This document shows, piece after piece, positions 11,527 through 22,831 of a DNA stretch of 64,000 bases (position 1 is the stretch's first letter; each line of letters starts with the position of its first letter). The DNA is taken from positions 129,001 to 193,000 of the forward strand of contig CM060306.1 of NCBI GenBank assembly GCA_030674185.1, written 5' to 3'. The DNA is from Monoplex corrugatus (taxonomy: Eukaryota > Mollusca > Gastropoda > Littorinimorpha > Ranellidae). A program made the translations under genes and the position numbers. The notes beneath the pieces are model-generated. The model was not told the origin of the DNA. It did no database searches and worked only from the letters and a program-made list of their open reading frames with translations.

Positions 11527-14500
11527 TTTTTGGTTCCTCCTTGCCCAGATCCAGCTTGAGCTCCTTTCTGCTGCCTCTGCCATCGCTTTAAGGGCTCTAG
11601 TCCTCTTCTTCCCAGAAATGGCGAGTTGTTTCATGAGATCATAAGCGGAGGTGCCCACAAACCCTCTTGCCCCGACCTCTATGGCGAGGATTTTGACCCG
11701 CAGACCTGCTTTCTTCAGGGTGCTGGCAAGACCGGCGTATTTTTCGGTCTTGTAGATATGTGCTTCTTCCATTCTGCTTTCGTATGGCACAGTGAGTTCT
11801 ATCAGAATCACTTGTTTCGAGGAGTCAGAGCGATGTCTGGTCTCATGCCTGTCTTGCTGATGACATCTGGGTAATTTCTCCACTCTGGGAGGTCTGCTGT
11901 ACACTCCCAGTCGACTGCTCCATCCAGAAGACCCTTTGGCAATGTGCTGGTTGTCATAGCCCTTTCGGGCCAGACCTGTTTCCCTCCTGCTTTGTAGAAC
12001 GTTGTCATAGCAATTGGTGCGTTTGGGGTCATGGTTTTTTCGCTAACCACATCTGTGATCACTTTCAGCACTTGGTTGTGCCTCCATGTATACCTTCCTT
12101 GGGCTAGCGCTACTTTGCAAGAGCTTAGGACATGTTCCACTGTTTGTTTCTTCTGACAGAGCGGACATGCTGGGTCGTCTGATTTCCCCCATTTCACTAA
12201 GTTTGCATTCGAGGGGAGCAGGTCATATACAGATCTGAGGAGGAAGCTTATCCTTAGAGGAGCCATGTGCCACATATCGTTCCAGCTGAGACTTCTTTGG
12301 AGTGCACTGTCCCATGTTGTCCATTGCCCCTGTTGACCTTGCTGGACTGCCTTCTGCACTCTTTTGACATCTTCTTCTTCCTTCAACTCCTGTATGATCA
12401 TGTCTCTTTTTTCCTTCCCTTTGGCTTTGGACCACCACTGCATTTTTGTTGCTCCCAGTCCCTGTCTGTTGGTTTGCGTGTGTCCAATTATTTCTTTGAT
12501 GCTGAGGTTTCTCTTGGCATTGTTTACAGCCTCTTGGACTTTCCACTTTCTGCCAGTTCTCAGCTTTGGATGAACTGCTCTCACGATATTGTCCTCCGAT
12601 TCCTCCAGCATGCTCAACAGTCTTGCTTTTCCAACTTTGTATTCCTCCACTATGGATTTGAGAGGTAGCTTCAGCATTGCTTGACGACAGTAGAATGCAA
12701 CATCAGTGAGACCAGGTGGGACACCGAGCCATTTTCTTGTGTATTTGTTGATTTTGGCTTCCATTGCTTCGACTGTGCTGGTGCAAATGTCATAGATTAG
12801 CAGTGGCCACAGCAGCTTTGGTATCAGCATGAACTGTAGACACCAGACTTTGTATTTGCCTGGCAGTCCGCAGTTATCTATTTTCTTCAGGCCTTCTTCT
12901 GCTGTTTGCTTGGTTTCACATCCCCTTTGTGTGTCTTTCAGGGAGTCATCATACCATCTTCCGAGACTTTTTACTGGCTCTTCTGTGACAGTGGGGATGG
13001 CTTGGTTGGCTACCATGAATTTGACTGAATCTGCCACTTTACCTTTTCGCAGTGAGAGACTTCGGGATTTCTTAGGTTTGAACCTCATTCTTGAAGAGGC
13101 CACCAGCTCATCCAGCTGCTTTATGATTTGGTGTGTCTCTTCCTCATCCGTGGACAAGACTGTTGTGTCATCCATGAAAGCTTTCAGAGGAGGCATCTGG
13201 TATCCATCTCCCAGATTCACTGGACCTGAACTCTTCATTGCAGCTTTCAAGATGACTTCCATTGCCAACACGAACAGTATGGGAGAGATTGCACAGCCCA
13301 TTGCAATGCCCACCTCTAGGTCTATCCAGTCCGTGGTGTATTCTTTGGTAGAGAACCGCATTGAGAACCCTTGGAAATACTTCCTCAGCATTGTTCGGAT
13401 GTTTTCTGGGATGTGATACATTTCAAGAGCCAGCTGGATCATATCGTGTGGAACTGATCCATATGCATTCGCCAGATCAAGCCAAACTACGTCAATGTCT
13501 CTCTTCTCTGTTCTTGCTTTTTGGATGGCATCCCAAATCAACGTGGCATGTTCCAAGCATCCAGGCATTCCTGGTATGCCTCCCTTTTGGACTGACATAT
13601 CCAGATACTTGTTTTCAGTCAGGTATTTTGTCAATCTTGCTGCCATAACAGAGAAGAAGATTTTCCCCTCGACGTTCAGAAGTGATATTGGCCTGAACTG
13701 ATTGATGCTGCTGGAGTTCTGCTCCTTCGGAATGTACACTCCTTCAGCTCTCATCCATTGGTCACTGATCTTCTGGTTCCTCCATGCTGATCGAATCATC
13801 TTGTGGAGCCACTCGAGCACTTTTGGGCATTTCTTGTAGAGCAGGTATGGTATTCCGTTTGGTCCAGGTGCTGACTTGGCTCTGGCTTTCTTTACTACGT
13901 TCTTCACTTCATCCAGTGTTGGTGGTTTGTTATTGAATTTTCCTTCTGGCGCTGCAGGCCAAACCAGATTCTGGATTTCAAGTGGTGCCTCGCGCTGAGA
14001 ATCGGAATATGTTTCCCTGAGATGCTGCTCTAGGGTTTCCTTGCCCACTGTGAGAGTCCCTGATTTGGGTTGTTCAAACAGCTTTCTTGCAAAGTCAAAG
14101 GGATCTTTGAAGAAACGATCTTGAGTCTTCTTCTTTTTGCTCTTTCTTCGCCTTGCTGATTCCACTTTGCTGAGAGCATTGTGTTTGGCCTTCAGATCTT
14201 TCCAGAGTTCCAGGAGCCCTTGCTTCTCGAATTCTGAGGCAGTTTTCATTCGCTTTTTAAGCTTCCTTTTCTCCCTCCGGATGCTCTCCATCTGTTGCTG
14301 TCTTCTGGATTTCTGGGGAGGCGTTTTTGTCTTTGGCTGCTTCACTCCATAAGTGTCCCTGCAGATAGAGTATATGATGTCTCCGTATGTGTCAAGTTTG
14401 TGTTCCAGCGTACTGTTCCCTATTAGCGCATTCAGCTTAAGGACAAGTTCCTCATCTAATTTCTCCCATTGTTCTTTTGCACCGGCAGGCGGCAAATTGA

Positions 14501-14747
14501 GTTTTCCACGTTTGGCGTTAAGAGCTTGTGCAAAATCCGCATCAGAACCGTCAGCGTGGATGTCCTTGGCACTATGGTTTAATTCCTGGCCTTGGTCATC
14601 CAACGTCTCACCTGCTATCGCAGTGCGCTGCTGCTGGTTCGTATGTGTCTTCAAACAGCCCATTTTTGTCCTGTGGATCTTCATGCCGCGTTTGGTGGTG
14701 AATCTCCTTCCACACGCACACGGAAATTCCAACTGGTCATTAATCAT
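11506..14747 (-). pseudogene. RLE-type retrotransposon protein, frameshifted copy 1
   Basis: Reads from Met at 14747 through zinc finger (CACGRRFTTKRGMKIH), RT (SAPGPNGIPYLLYK, WLDLANAYGSVPHD, GIAMGCAISPILF, FMDDTTVL) and the CCHC finger CPLCQKKQTVEHVLSSC, but terminates after MRPDIAL at about 11808. Compared with copy 2, seven bases are missing near 11830 (gagtcagagcgatg against gagtcagagtggagagcgatg), which shifts frame inside the endonuclease domain. The rest of that domain is still readable in another frame (11506-11904: ILIELTVPYESRMEEAHIYK). The RT region is intact; the endonuclease is not. Confidence 0.9.
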
Positions 14748-14982
14748 GGTCCGTTGTGCGTTTCCAGTCGTGATGGAGTCAGTGCCGATGGATTCATCAT
14801 TCTCTCCCCCTTTCGGTGAATCCTGGGAGCATCTTTCATTTGAAAAACTCGTGGCATGTTATCAAAGGCAAGGTGGGAAGCCAACCCACAAAGCCCGCAG
14901 ATCTAGTCTTTCCCAGTGTCCTTCGGTCTTTCCCGAATGTCCTCCGAACTATTCCCGGAAGTCAATGGACTGACCATGTGCA

Positions 14983-15270
14983 GGTAGAAAGAAACTCTAG
15001 GGAGAGCTAGACAACAGAAGGTCTTCAGAGAAGTAACCCCCTTTAGACAAGTGTTTCGGCCCTGAATTCCTTACACTCTCGGGGGCCGGGCCACATCCAG
15101 GTCATGACTCCTGGATGCCCTTCTGCTGTTGTCTATTTTTTTTTTTTTTTTCCCACGCCGGGGATCGAACCTGGGCGATTCTGCGCTTCAGAACTGCGGT
15201 ACGCGGTTTTACCAATGTGCTAACGGGGCACACATCATCTGTAGGGAATTTAATCCTTATGAAGTTCACT
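14983..15270 (-). repeat. Terminal direct repeat, 5' copy (element sense) of RLE copy 1
   Basis: Same sequence as 11237-11526, including the tRNA-like segment and A-tract, ending atgaagttcact at 15270. It includes the last seven codons and stop of the ORF although it lies upstream of the ORF, which implies that it is the tail of a preceding unit. Confidence 0.9.
15152..15230 (-). other. tRNA-derived segment, second copy
   Basis: Identical by eye to 11408-11486: A-box-like TAGCACATTGG and B box GGTTCGATCCC in element sense. Here it lies upstream of the ORF, where an internal Pol III promoter could in principle drive transcription. Confidence 0.75.
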
Positions 15271-15275
15271 GTTTT

Positions 15276-18200
15276 GATTACATAGTGTAGTGTAGCAGAG
15301 TTCTGTCAGGATTACATTGTGTAGTGTAACAGAGTTCTGTCAGGATTACATAGTGTAGTGTAACAGAGTTCTGTCAGGATTATATTGTGTAGTGTAGCAG
15401 AGTTCTGTCAGGATTACATAGTGTAGTGTAACAGAGTTCTGTCAGGATTACATTGTGTAGTGTAACAGAGTTCTGTCAGGATTACATAGTGTAGTGTAAC
15501 AGAGTTCTTTTCGTAGCAGAGTTATGTCAGGATTACATAATGTAACAGTTATGTCGGGATTACATAGTGTAGTGTAATTGAGTTATGTCAGGATTACATA
15601 GTGTAGTGTAGCAGAGTTCTGCGAGGATTACATAGTGTAGTGTAGCAGAGTTCTGTCAGGATTACATTGTGTGGTGTAGCTGAGTTCTGGCAGGATTGCA
15701 TTGTGTAGTGTAACAGTTATGTCAGGATTACATAGTGTAGTGTAACAGTTATGTCAGGATTACATAGTGTAGTGTAACAGTTATGTCAGGATTACATAGT
15801 GTAGTATAGCAGAGTTATGTCAGGATTACATAGTGTAGTGTTACAGAGTTCTGTCAGGATTACATAGTGTAGTCTAGCAGAGTTATGTCAGGATTACGGA
15901 GTGTGGTGTAACAGTTCTGTCAGGATTACATAGTGTAGTGTAGCAGAGTTCTGTCAGGATTACATAGTGTAGTGTAACAGTTATGTCAGGATTACATAGT
16001 GTGGTGTAACAGTTATGTCAGGATTACATAGTGTAGTGTAACAGAGTTCTGTCAGGATTACATTGTGTAACAGAGTTATGTCAGGATTACATAGTGTATT
16101 GTAACAGAGTTATGTCAGGATTACATAGTGTAGTGTAACAGAGTTCTGTCAGGATTACATTGTGTAACAGTTATGTCAGGATTACATAGTGTAGTGTTAC
16201 AGAGTTATGTCAGGATTACATAGTGTAGTGTAGCAGAGTTCTGTCAGGATTACATTGTGTAACAGAGTTATGTCAGGATTACATAGTGTAGTGTAACAGT
16301 TATGTCAGGATTACATAGTGTAGTGTAGCAGAGTTATGTCAGGATTACATAGTGTAGCAGAGTTCTGTCAGGATTACATTGTGTAACAGAGTTATGTCAG
16401 GATTACATTGTGTAACAGAGTTCTGTCAGGATTACATAGTGTAGTGTAAGAGAGTTCTGTCAGGATTACATAGTGTAGTGTAACAGTTATGTCAGGATTA
16501 CATAGTGTAGTGTAGGAGAGTTCTGTCAGGATTACATAGTGTAGTGTAGCAGAGTTCTGTCAGGATTACATAGTGTAGTGTAGCAGAGGTCTGTCAGGAT
16601 TACATAGTGTAGTGTAGCAGAGTTCTGTCTGTAGCAAAGTTATGTCACGATTACATAATGTGAGTTCTGTCAGGATTACATAGTGTAGTGTAACAGAGTT
16701 ATGTCAGGATTACATAGTGTAGTGTAACAGAGTTATGTCAGGATTACATAGTGTAGTGTAGCAGAGTTCTGTCAGGATTACATAGTGTAGTGTAGCAGAG
16801 GTCTGTCAGGATTACATTGTGTAGTGTAACAGAGTTCTGTCAGGATTACATAGTGTAGTGTAACAGAGTTCTGTCAGGATTACATTGTGTAGTGTAGCAC
16901 AGTTCTGTCAGGATTACATAGTGTAGTGTAACAGAGTTCTGTCCGTAGCAGAGTTATGTCAGGATTACATAATGTAACAGAGTTATGTCAGGATTACATA
17001 GTGTAGTGTAACGGAGTTATGTCAGGATTACATAGTGTAGTGTAGCAGCGTTCTGTCAGGATTACATTGTGTAGTGTAACAGAGTTCTGTCAGGATTACA
17101 TTGTGTGGTGTAGCAGAGTTCTGTCAGGATTACATTGTGTAGTGTAACAGTTATGTCAGGATTATATAGTGTAGTGTAACAGTTCTGTCAGGATTACATA
17201 GTGTAGTGTAACAGTTATGTCAGGATTACATAGTGTAACAGAGTTATGTCAGGATTACATAGTGTAGTGTAGCAGAGTTATGTCAGGATTACATAGTGTA
17301 GTGTAACAGAGTTCTGTCAGGATTACATAGTGTAGTGTAGCAGAGTTCTGTCAGGATTACATAGTGTAGTGTAACAGTTATGTCAGGATTACATAGTGTA
17401 GTGTAACAGTTATGTCAGGATTACATAGTGTAGTGTAACAGAGTTCTGTCAGGATTACATTGTGTAACAGAGTTATGTCAGGATTACATAGTGTAGTGTA
17501 ACAGAGTTATGTCAGGATTACATAGTGTAGTGTAACAGTTATGTCATGATTACATAGTGTAACAGAGTTATGTCAGGATTACATAGTGTAGTGTAGCAGA
17601 GTTCTGTCAGGATTAGATTGTGTAACAGAGTTATGTCAGGATTACATTGTGTAACAGAGTTCTGTCAGGATTAGATTGTGTAACAGAGTTCTGTCAGGAT
17701 TACATAGTGTAACAGAGTTATGTCAGGATTACATAGTGTGGTGTAGCAGAGTTCTGTCAGGATTACATCTTGTAGTATAGCAGAGTTATGTCAGGATTAC
17801 ATAGTGTAGTGTAACAGAGTTCTGTCAGGATTACATAGTGTAGTCTAGCAGAGTTATGTCAGGATTACAGAGTGTGGTGTAACAGTTCTGTCAGGATTAC
17901 ATAGTGTATTGTAGCAGAGTTCTGTCAGGATTACATAGTGTAGTGTAACAGTTATGTCAGGATTACATAGTGTATTGTAACAGAGTTATGTCAGGATTAC
18001 ATAGTGTAGTGGAACAGAGTTCTGTCAGGATTACATTGTGTAACAGAGTTATGTCAGGATTACATAGTGTAGTGTAACAGAGTTCTGTCAGGATTACATT
18101 GTGTAACAGTTATGTCAGGATTACATAGTGTAGTGTAGCAGGGTTATGTCAGGATTACATAGTGTAGTGTAGCAGAGTTCTGTCAGGATTACATTGTGTA

Positions 18201-18876
18201 ACAGAGTTATGTCAGGATTACATAGTGTAGTGTAACAGTTATGTCAGGATTACATAGTGTAGTGTTGCAGAGTTATGTCAGGATTACATAGTGTAGCAGA
18301 GTTCTGTCAGGATTACATTGTGTAACAGAGTTATGTCAGGATTACATTGTGTAACAGAGTTCTGTCAGGATTACATAGTGTAGTGTAAGAGAGTTCTGTC
18401 AGGATTACATAGTGTAGTGTAACAGTTATGTCAGGATTACATAGTGTAGTGTAGCAGAGTTCTGTCAGGATTACATAGTGTAGTGTAGCAGAGTTCTGTC
18501 AGGATTACATAGTGTAACAGAGTTCTGTCAGGATTACATAGTGTAGTGTAGCAGAGTTCTGTCAGGATTACATTGTGTGGTGTAGCAGTGTTCTGTCAGG
18601 ATAACATAGTGTAGTGTAGCAGAGTTCTGTCAGGATTACATTGGTGTAGCAGAGTTCTGTCAGGATTACACAGTGTTTTGTAACAGAGTTCTGTCAGGAT
18701 TACATAGTGTAGCAGAGTTCTGTCAGGATTACATAGTGTGGTGTAGCAGAGTTCTGTCAGGATTACATTGTGTAGTGTAACAAAGTTCTGTCAGGATTAC
18801 ATAGTGTAGCAGAGTTCTGTCAGGATGACATTGTGTAGTGTAGCAGAGTTCTGTCAGGATTACATAGTGTAGTAGG
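15276..18876. repeat. Minisatellite array S3, block 2
   Basis: Continuation of the ~34-bp array between the two retrotransposons. Variants lacking gag (gtaacagttatgtcagg) and short units (cattgtgtaacagag) are more common than in block 1, and combinations recur at longer period (compare 15900-16500 with 17850-18450). Confidence 0.95.
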
Positions 18877-18881
18877 TAGAA

Positions 18882-19182
18882 GGTAGAAAGAAACTCTAGG
18901 GAGAGCTAGACAACAGAAGGTCTTCAGAGAAGTAACCCCCTTTAGACAAGTGTTTCGGCCCTGAATTCCTTACACTCTCGGGGGGCCGGGCCACATCCAG
19001 GTCATGACTCCTGGATGCCCTTCTGCTGTTGTCTATTTTTTTTTTTTTTTTTTTTTTTTTTTTCCCACGCCGGGGATCGAACCTGGGCGATTCTGCGCTT
19101 CAGAACTGCGGTACGCGGTTTTACCAATGTGCTAACGGGGCACACATCATCTGTAGGGAATTTAATCCTTATGAAGTTCACT
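18882..19182 (-). repeat. Terminal direct repeat, 3' copy of RLE copy 2
   Basis: As in copy 1 but with a longer A-tract (T-run of about 27 at 19037-19063). Preceded by an extra aggtagaa at 18874-18881, a partial duplication of the repeat's own first bases. Confidence 0.9.
19064..19142 (-). other. tRNA-derived segment, third copy
   Basis: Same 79-bp segment as 11408-11486 with intact A- and B-box-like motifs. Located between the ORF stop and the A-tract in element sense. Confidence 0.75.
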
Positions 19183-22100
19183 TTTTTGGTTCCTCCTTGC
19201 CCAGATCCAGCTTGAGCTCCTTTCTGCTGCCTCTGCCATCGCTTTAAGGGCTCTAGTCCTCTTCTTCCCAGAAATGGCGAGTTGTTTCATGAGATCATAA
19301 GCAGAGGTGCCCACAAACCCTCTTGCCCCGACCTCTATGGCGAAGATTTTGACCCGCAGACCTGCTTTCTTCAGGGTGCTGGCAAGACCGGCGTATTTTT
19401 CGGTCTTGTAGATATGTGCTTCTTCCATTCTGCTTTCGTATGGCACAGTGAGTTCTATCAGAATCACTTGTTTCGAGGAGTCAGAGTGGAGAGCGATGTC
19501 TGGTCTCATGCCTGTCTTGCTGATGACATCTGGGTAATTTCTCCACTCTGGGAGGTCTGCTGTACACTCCCAGTCGACTGCTCCATCCAGAAGACCCTTT
19601 GGCAATGTGCTGGTTGTCATAGCCCTTTCGGGCCAGACCTGTTTCCCTCCTGCTTTGTAGAACGTTGTCATAGCAATTGGTGCGTTTGGGGTCATGGTTT
19701 TTTCGCTAACCACATCTGTGATCACTTTCAGAACTTGGTTGTGCCTCCATGTATACCTTCCTTGGGCTAGCGCTACTTTGCAAGAGCTTAGGACATGTTC
19801 CACTGTTTGTTTCTTCTGACAGAGCGGACATGCTGGGTCGTCTGCTTTCCCCCATTTCACTAAGTTTGCATTCGAGGGGAGCAGGTCATATACAGATCTG
19901 AGGAGGAAGCTTATCCTTAGAGGAGCCATGTGCCACATATCGTTCCAGCTGAGACTTCTTTGGAGTGCGCTGTCCCATGTTGTCCATTGCCCCTGTTGAC
20001 CTTGCTGGACTGCCTTCTGCACTCTTTTGACATCTTCTTCTTCCTTCAACTCCTGTATGATCATGTCTCTTTTTTCCTTCCCTTTGGCTTTGGACCACCA
20101 CTGCATTTTTGTTGCTCCCAGTCCCTGTCTGTTGGTTTGCGTGTGTCCAATTATTTCTTTGATGCTGAGGTTTCTCTTGGCATTGTTTACAGCCTCTTGG
20201 ACTTTCCACTTTCTGCCAGTTCTCAGCTTTGGATGAACTGCTCTCACGATATTGTCCTCCGATTCCTCCAGCATGCTCAACAGTCTTGCTTTTCCAACTT
20301 TGTATTCCTCCACTATGGATTTGAGAGGTAGCTTCAGCATTGCTTGACGACAGTAGAATGCAACATCAGTGAGACCAGGTGGGACACCGAGCCATTTTCT
20401 TGTGTATTTGTTGATTTTGGCTTCCATTGCTTCGACTGTGCTGGTGCAAATGTCATAGATTAGCAGTGGCCACAGCAGCTTTGGTATCAGCATGAACTGT
20501 AGACACCAGACTTTGTATTTGCCTGGCAGTCCGCAGTTATCTATTTTCTTCAGGCCTTCTTCTGCTGTTTGCTTGGTTTCACATCCCCTTTGTGTGTCTT
20601 TCAGGGAGTCATCATACCATCTTCCGAGACTTTTTACTGGCTCTTCTGTGACAGTGGGGATGGCTTGGTTGGCTACCATGAATTTGACTGAATCTGCCAC
20701 TTTACCTTTTCGCAGTGAGAGACTTCGGGATTTCTTAGGTTTGAACCTCATTCTTGAAGAGGCCACCAGCTCATCCAGCTGCTTTAAGATTTGGTGTGTC
20801 TCTTCCTCATCCGTGGACAAGACTGTTGTGTCATCCATGAAAGCTTTCAGAGGAGGCATCTGGTATCCATCTCCCAGATTCACTGGACCTGAACTCTTCA
20901 TTGCAGCTTTCAAGATGACTTCCATTGCCAACACGAACAGTATGGGAGAGATTGCACAGCCCATTGCAATGCCCACCTCTAGGTCTATCCAGTCCGTGGT
21001 GTATTCTTTGGTAGAGAACCGCATTGAGAACCCTTGGAAATACTTCCTCAGCATTGTTCGGATGTTTTCTGGGATGTGATACATTTCAAGAGCCAGCTGG
21101 ATCATATCGTGTGGAACTGATCCATATGCATTCGCCAGATCAAGCCAAACTACGTCAATGTCTCTCTTCTCTGTTCTTGCTTTTTGGATGGCATCCCAAA
21201 TCAACGTGGCATGTTCCAAGCATCCAGGCATTCCTGGTATGCCTCCCTTTTGGACTGACATATCCAGATACTTGTTTTCAGTCAGGTATTTTGTCAATCT
21301 TGCTGCCATAACAGAGAAGAAGATTTTCCCCTCGACGTTCAGAAGTGATATTGGCCTGAACTGATTGATGCTGCTGGAGTTCTGCTCCTTCGGAATGTAC
21401 ACTCCTTCAGCTCTCATCCATTGGTCGCTGATCTTCTGGTTCCTCCATGCTGATCGAATCATCTTGTGGAGCCATTCGAGCACTTTTGGGCATTTCTTGT
21501 AGAGCAGGTATGGTATTCCGTTTGGTCCAGGTGCTGACTTGGCTCTGGCTTTCTTTACTACGTTCTTCACTTCATCCAGTGTTGGTGGTTTGTTATTGAA
21601 TTTTCCTTCTGGCGCTGCAGGCCAAACCAGATTTTGGATTTCAAGTGGTGCCTCGCGTTGAGAATCGGAATATGTTTCCCTGAGATGCTGCTCTAGGGTT
21701 TCCTTGCCCACTGTGAGAGTCCCTGATTTGGGTTGTTCAAACAGCTTTCTTGCAAAGTCAAAGGGATCTTTGAAGAAACGATCTTGAGTCTTCTTCTTTT
21801 TGCTCTTTCTTCGCCTTGCTGATTCCACTTTGCTGAGAGCATTGTGTTTGGCCTTCAGATCTTTCCAGAGTTCCAGGAGCCCTTGCTTCTCGAATTCTGA
21901 GGCAGTTTTCATTCGCTTTTTAAGCTTCCTTTTCTCCCTCCGGATGCTCTCCATCTGTTGCTGTCTTCTGGATTTCTGGGGAGGCGTTTTTGTCTTTGGC
22001 TGCTTCACTCCATAAGTGTCCCTGCAGATAGAGTATATGATGTCTCCGTATGTGTCAAGTTTGTGTTCCAGCATACTGTTCCCTATTAGCGCATTCAGCT

Positions 22101-22410
22101 TAAGGACAAGTTCCTCATCTAATTTCTCCCATTGTTCTTTTGCACCGGCAGGCGGCAAATTGAGTTTTCCACGTTTGGCGTTAAGAGCTTGTGCAAAATC
22201 CGCATCAGAACCGTCAGCGTGGATGTCCTTGGCACTATGGTTTAATTCCTGGCCTTGGTCATCCAACGTCTCACCTGCTATCGCAGTGCGCTGCTGCTGG
22301 TTCGTATGTGTCTTCAAACAGCCCATTTTTGTCCTGTGGATCTTCATGCCGCGTTTGGTGGTGAATCTCCTTCCACACGCACACGGAAATTCCAACTGGT
22401 CATCAATCAT
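19162..22410 (-). CDS. RLE-type non-LTR retrotransposon protein, intact, 1082 aa
   Basis: Multidomain enzyme for target-primed reverse transcription. Residues 10-31 form a CCHC-type finger (CACGRRFTTKRGMKIH...C). A basic region rich in Lys/Arg lies at about 150-220. RT follows, with motif A WLDLANAYGSVPHD (~420), motif B GIAMGCAISPILF (~480) and motif C FMDDTTVL (~523; MDD instead of the usual ADD). Then comes CPLCQKKQTVEHVLSSC (CX2CX7HX4C, ~860), and a PD-(D/E)XK-like endonuclease with MRPDIALH (~965) and VILIELTVPYE. This order is characteristic of the R2/NeSL/CRE/Hero group. Start: first Met before the finger. The last seven residues and stop lie in the terminal repeat. Intact, so possibly recently active; exact clade not settled. 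Confidence 0.92.
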   Translation of the reverse strand: MIDDQLEFPCACGRRFTTKRGMKIHRTKMGCLKTHTNQQQRTAIAGETLDDQGQELNHSAKDIHADGSDADFAQALNAKRGKLNLPPAGAKEQWEKLDEELVLKLNALIGNSMLEHKLDTYGDIIYSICRDTYGVKQPKTKTPPQKSRRQQQMESIRREKRKLKKRMKTASEFEKQGLLELWKDLKAKHNALSKVESARRRKSKKKKTQDRFFKDPFDFARKLFEQPKSGTLTVGKETLEQHLRETYSDSQREAPLEIQNLVWPAAPEGKFNNKPPTLDEVKNVVKKARAKSAPGPNGIPYLLYKKCPKVLEWLHKMIRSAWRNQKISDQWMRAEGVYIPKEQNSSSINQFRPISLLNVEGKIFFSVMAARLTKYLTENKYLDMSVQKGGIPGMPGCLEHATLIWDAIQKARTEKRDIDVVWLDLANAYGSVPHDMIQLALEMYHIPENIRTMLRKYFQGFSMRFSTKEYTTDWIDLEVGIAMGCAISPILFVLAMEVILKAAMKSSGPVNLGDGYQMPPLKAFMDDTTVLSTDEEETHQILKQLDELVASSRMRFKPKKSRSLSLRKGKVADSVKFMVANQAIPTVTEEPVKSLGRWYDDSLKDTQRGCETKQTAEEGLKKIDNCGLPGKYKVWCLQFMLIPKLLWPLLIYDICTSTVEAMEAKINKYTRKWLGVPPGLTDVAFYCRQAMLKLPLKSIVEEYKVGKARLLSMLEESEDNIVRAVHPKLRTGRKWKVQEAVNNAKRNLSIKEIIGHTQTNRQGLGATKMQWWSKAKGKEKRDMIIQELKEEEDVKRVQKAVQQGQQGQWTTWDSALQRSLSWNDMWHMAPLRISFLLRSVYDLLPSNANLVKWGKADDPACPLCQKKQTVEHVLSSCKVALAQGRYTWRHNQVLKVITDVVSEKTMTPNAPIAMTTFYKAGGKQVWPERAMTTSTLPKGLLDGAVDWECTADLPEWRNYPDVISKTGMRPDIALHSDSSKQVILIELTVPYESRMEEAHIYKTEKYAGLASTLKKAGLRVKIFAIEVGARGFVGTSAYDLMKQLAISGKKRTRALKAMAEAAERSSSWIWARRNQKSELHKD

Positions 22411-22645
22411 GGTCCGTTGTGCGTTTCCAGTCGTGATGGAGTCAGTGCCGATGGATTCATCATTCTCTCCCCCTTTCGGTGAATCCTGGGAGCATCTTTC
22501 ATTTGAAAAACTCGTGGCATGTTATCAAAGGCAAGGTGGGAAGCCAACCCACAAAGCCCGCAGATCTAGTCTTTCCCAGTGTCCTTCGGTCTTTCCCGAA
22601 TGTCCTCCGAACTATTCCCGGAAGTCAATGGACTGACCATGTGCA

Positions 22646-22797
22646 GGTAGAAAGAAACTCTAGGGAGAGCTAGACAACAGAAGGTCTTCAGAGAAGTAAC
22701 CCCCTTTAGACAAGTGTTTCGGCCCTGAATTCCTTACACTCTCGGGGGGCCGGGCCACATCCAGGTCATGACTCCTGGATGCCCTTCTGCTGTTGTC

Positions 22798-22829
<32 letters not shown>
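22646..22829 (-). repeat. Truncated 5' terminal repeat of RLE copy 2
   Basis: Contains the ~150-bp module and an A-tract of about 30, but not the tRNA-like segment, and meets S3 satellite at 22830. Confidence 0.85.

Positions 22830-22831
<2 letters not shown>

Larger units (their letters stand above)
11237..15275 (-). mobile_element. RLE-type (R2-group) non-LTR retrotransposon, copy 1, with terminal direct repeats
   Basis: Minus-strand element inserted in satellite S3. Direct repeats of about 290 bp sit at both ends (11237-11526 and 14983-15270) and differ by only a few bases. In element orientation each repeat runs: last codons and stop of the ORF, a tRNA-like segment, an A-tract, then a ~150-bp structured module. 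The single ORF between them encodes an N-terminal zinc finger, RT, CCHC finger and restriction-like endonuclease. Copy 1 is defective through a 7-bp deletion near 11830. It is about 99% identical to copy 2 by eye. Non-LTR elements normally lack terminal repeats, so a head-to-tail template with a 5'-truncated upstream unit is my preferred explanation. Confidence 0.85.
18882..22829 (-). mobile_element. RLE-type (R2-group) non-LTR retrotransposon, copy 2, intact ORF
   Basis: Nearly identical to copy 1. The 3' terminal repeat (18882-19182) is complete. The 5' repeat (22646-22829) holds only the structured module plus a long A-tract (T-run 22800-22829) and then joins satellite directly, lacking the tRNA-like part. 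Left flank gtgtagta and right flank tagtataacag overlap in tagta, consistent with a short target duplication. Because the 5' ends of the two copies differ but the 3' ends agree, the arrangement looks like target-primed insertion of a tandem template with variable 5' truncation. Confidence 0.85.

Noticed and set aside
12267..14973. Plus-strand frames of 130-206 codons across the RLE element (also 19930-22636)
   Set aside because: They are antisense shadows of the retrotransposon ORF, which has clear RT and endonuclease motifs on the minus strand.
11237..15270. LTR retrotransposon because of the direct terminal repeats
   Set aside because: No gag, protease, integrase, primer-binding site or TG...CA ends. 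The protein is an RLE-type non-LTR RT.
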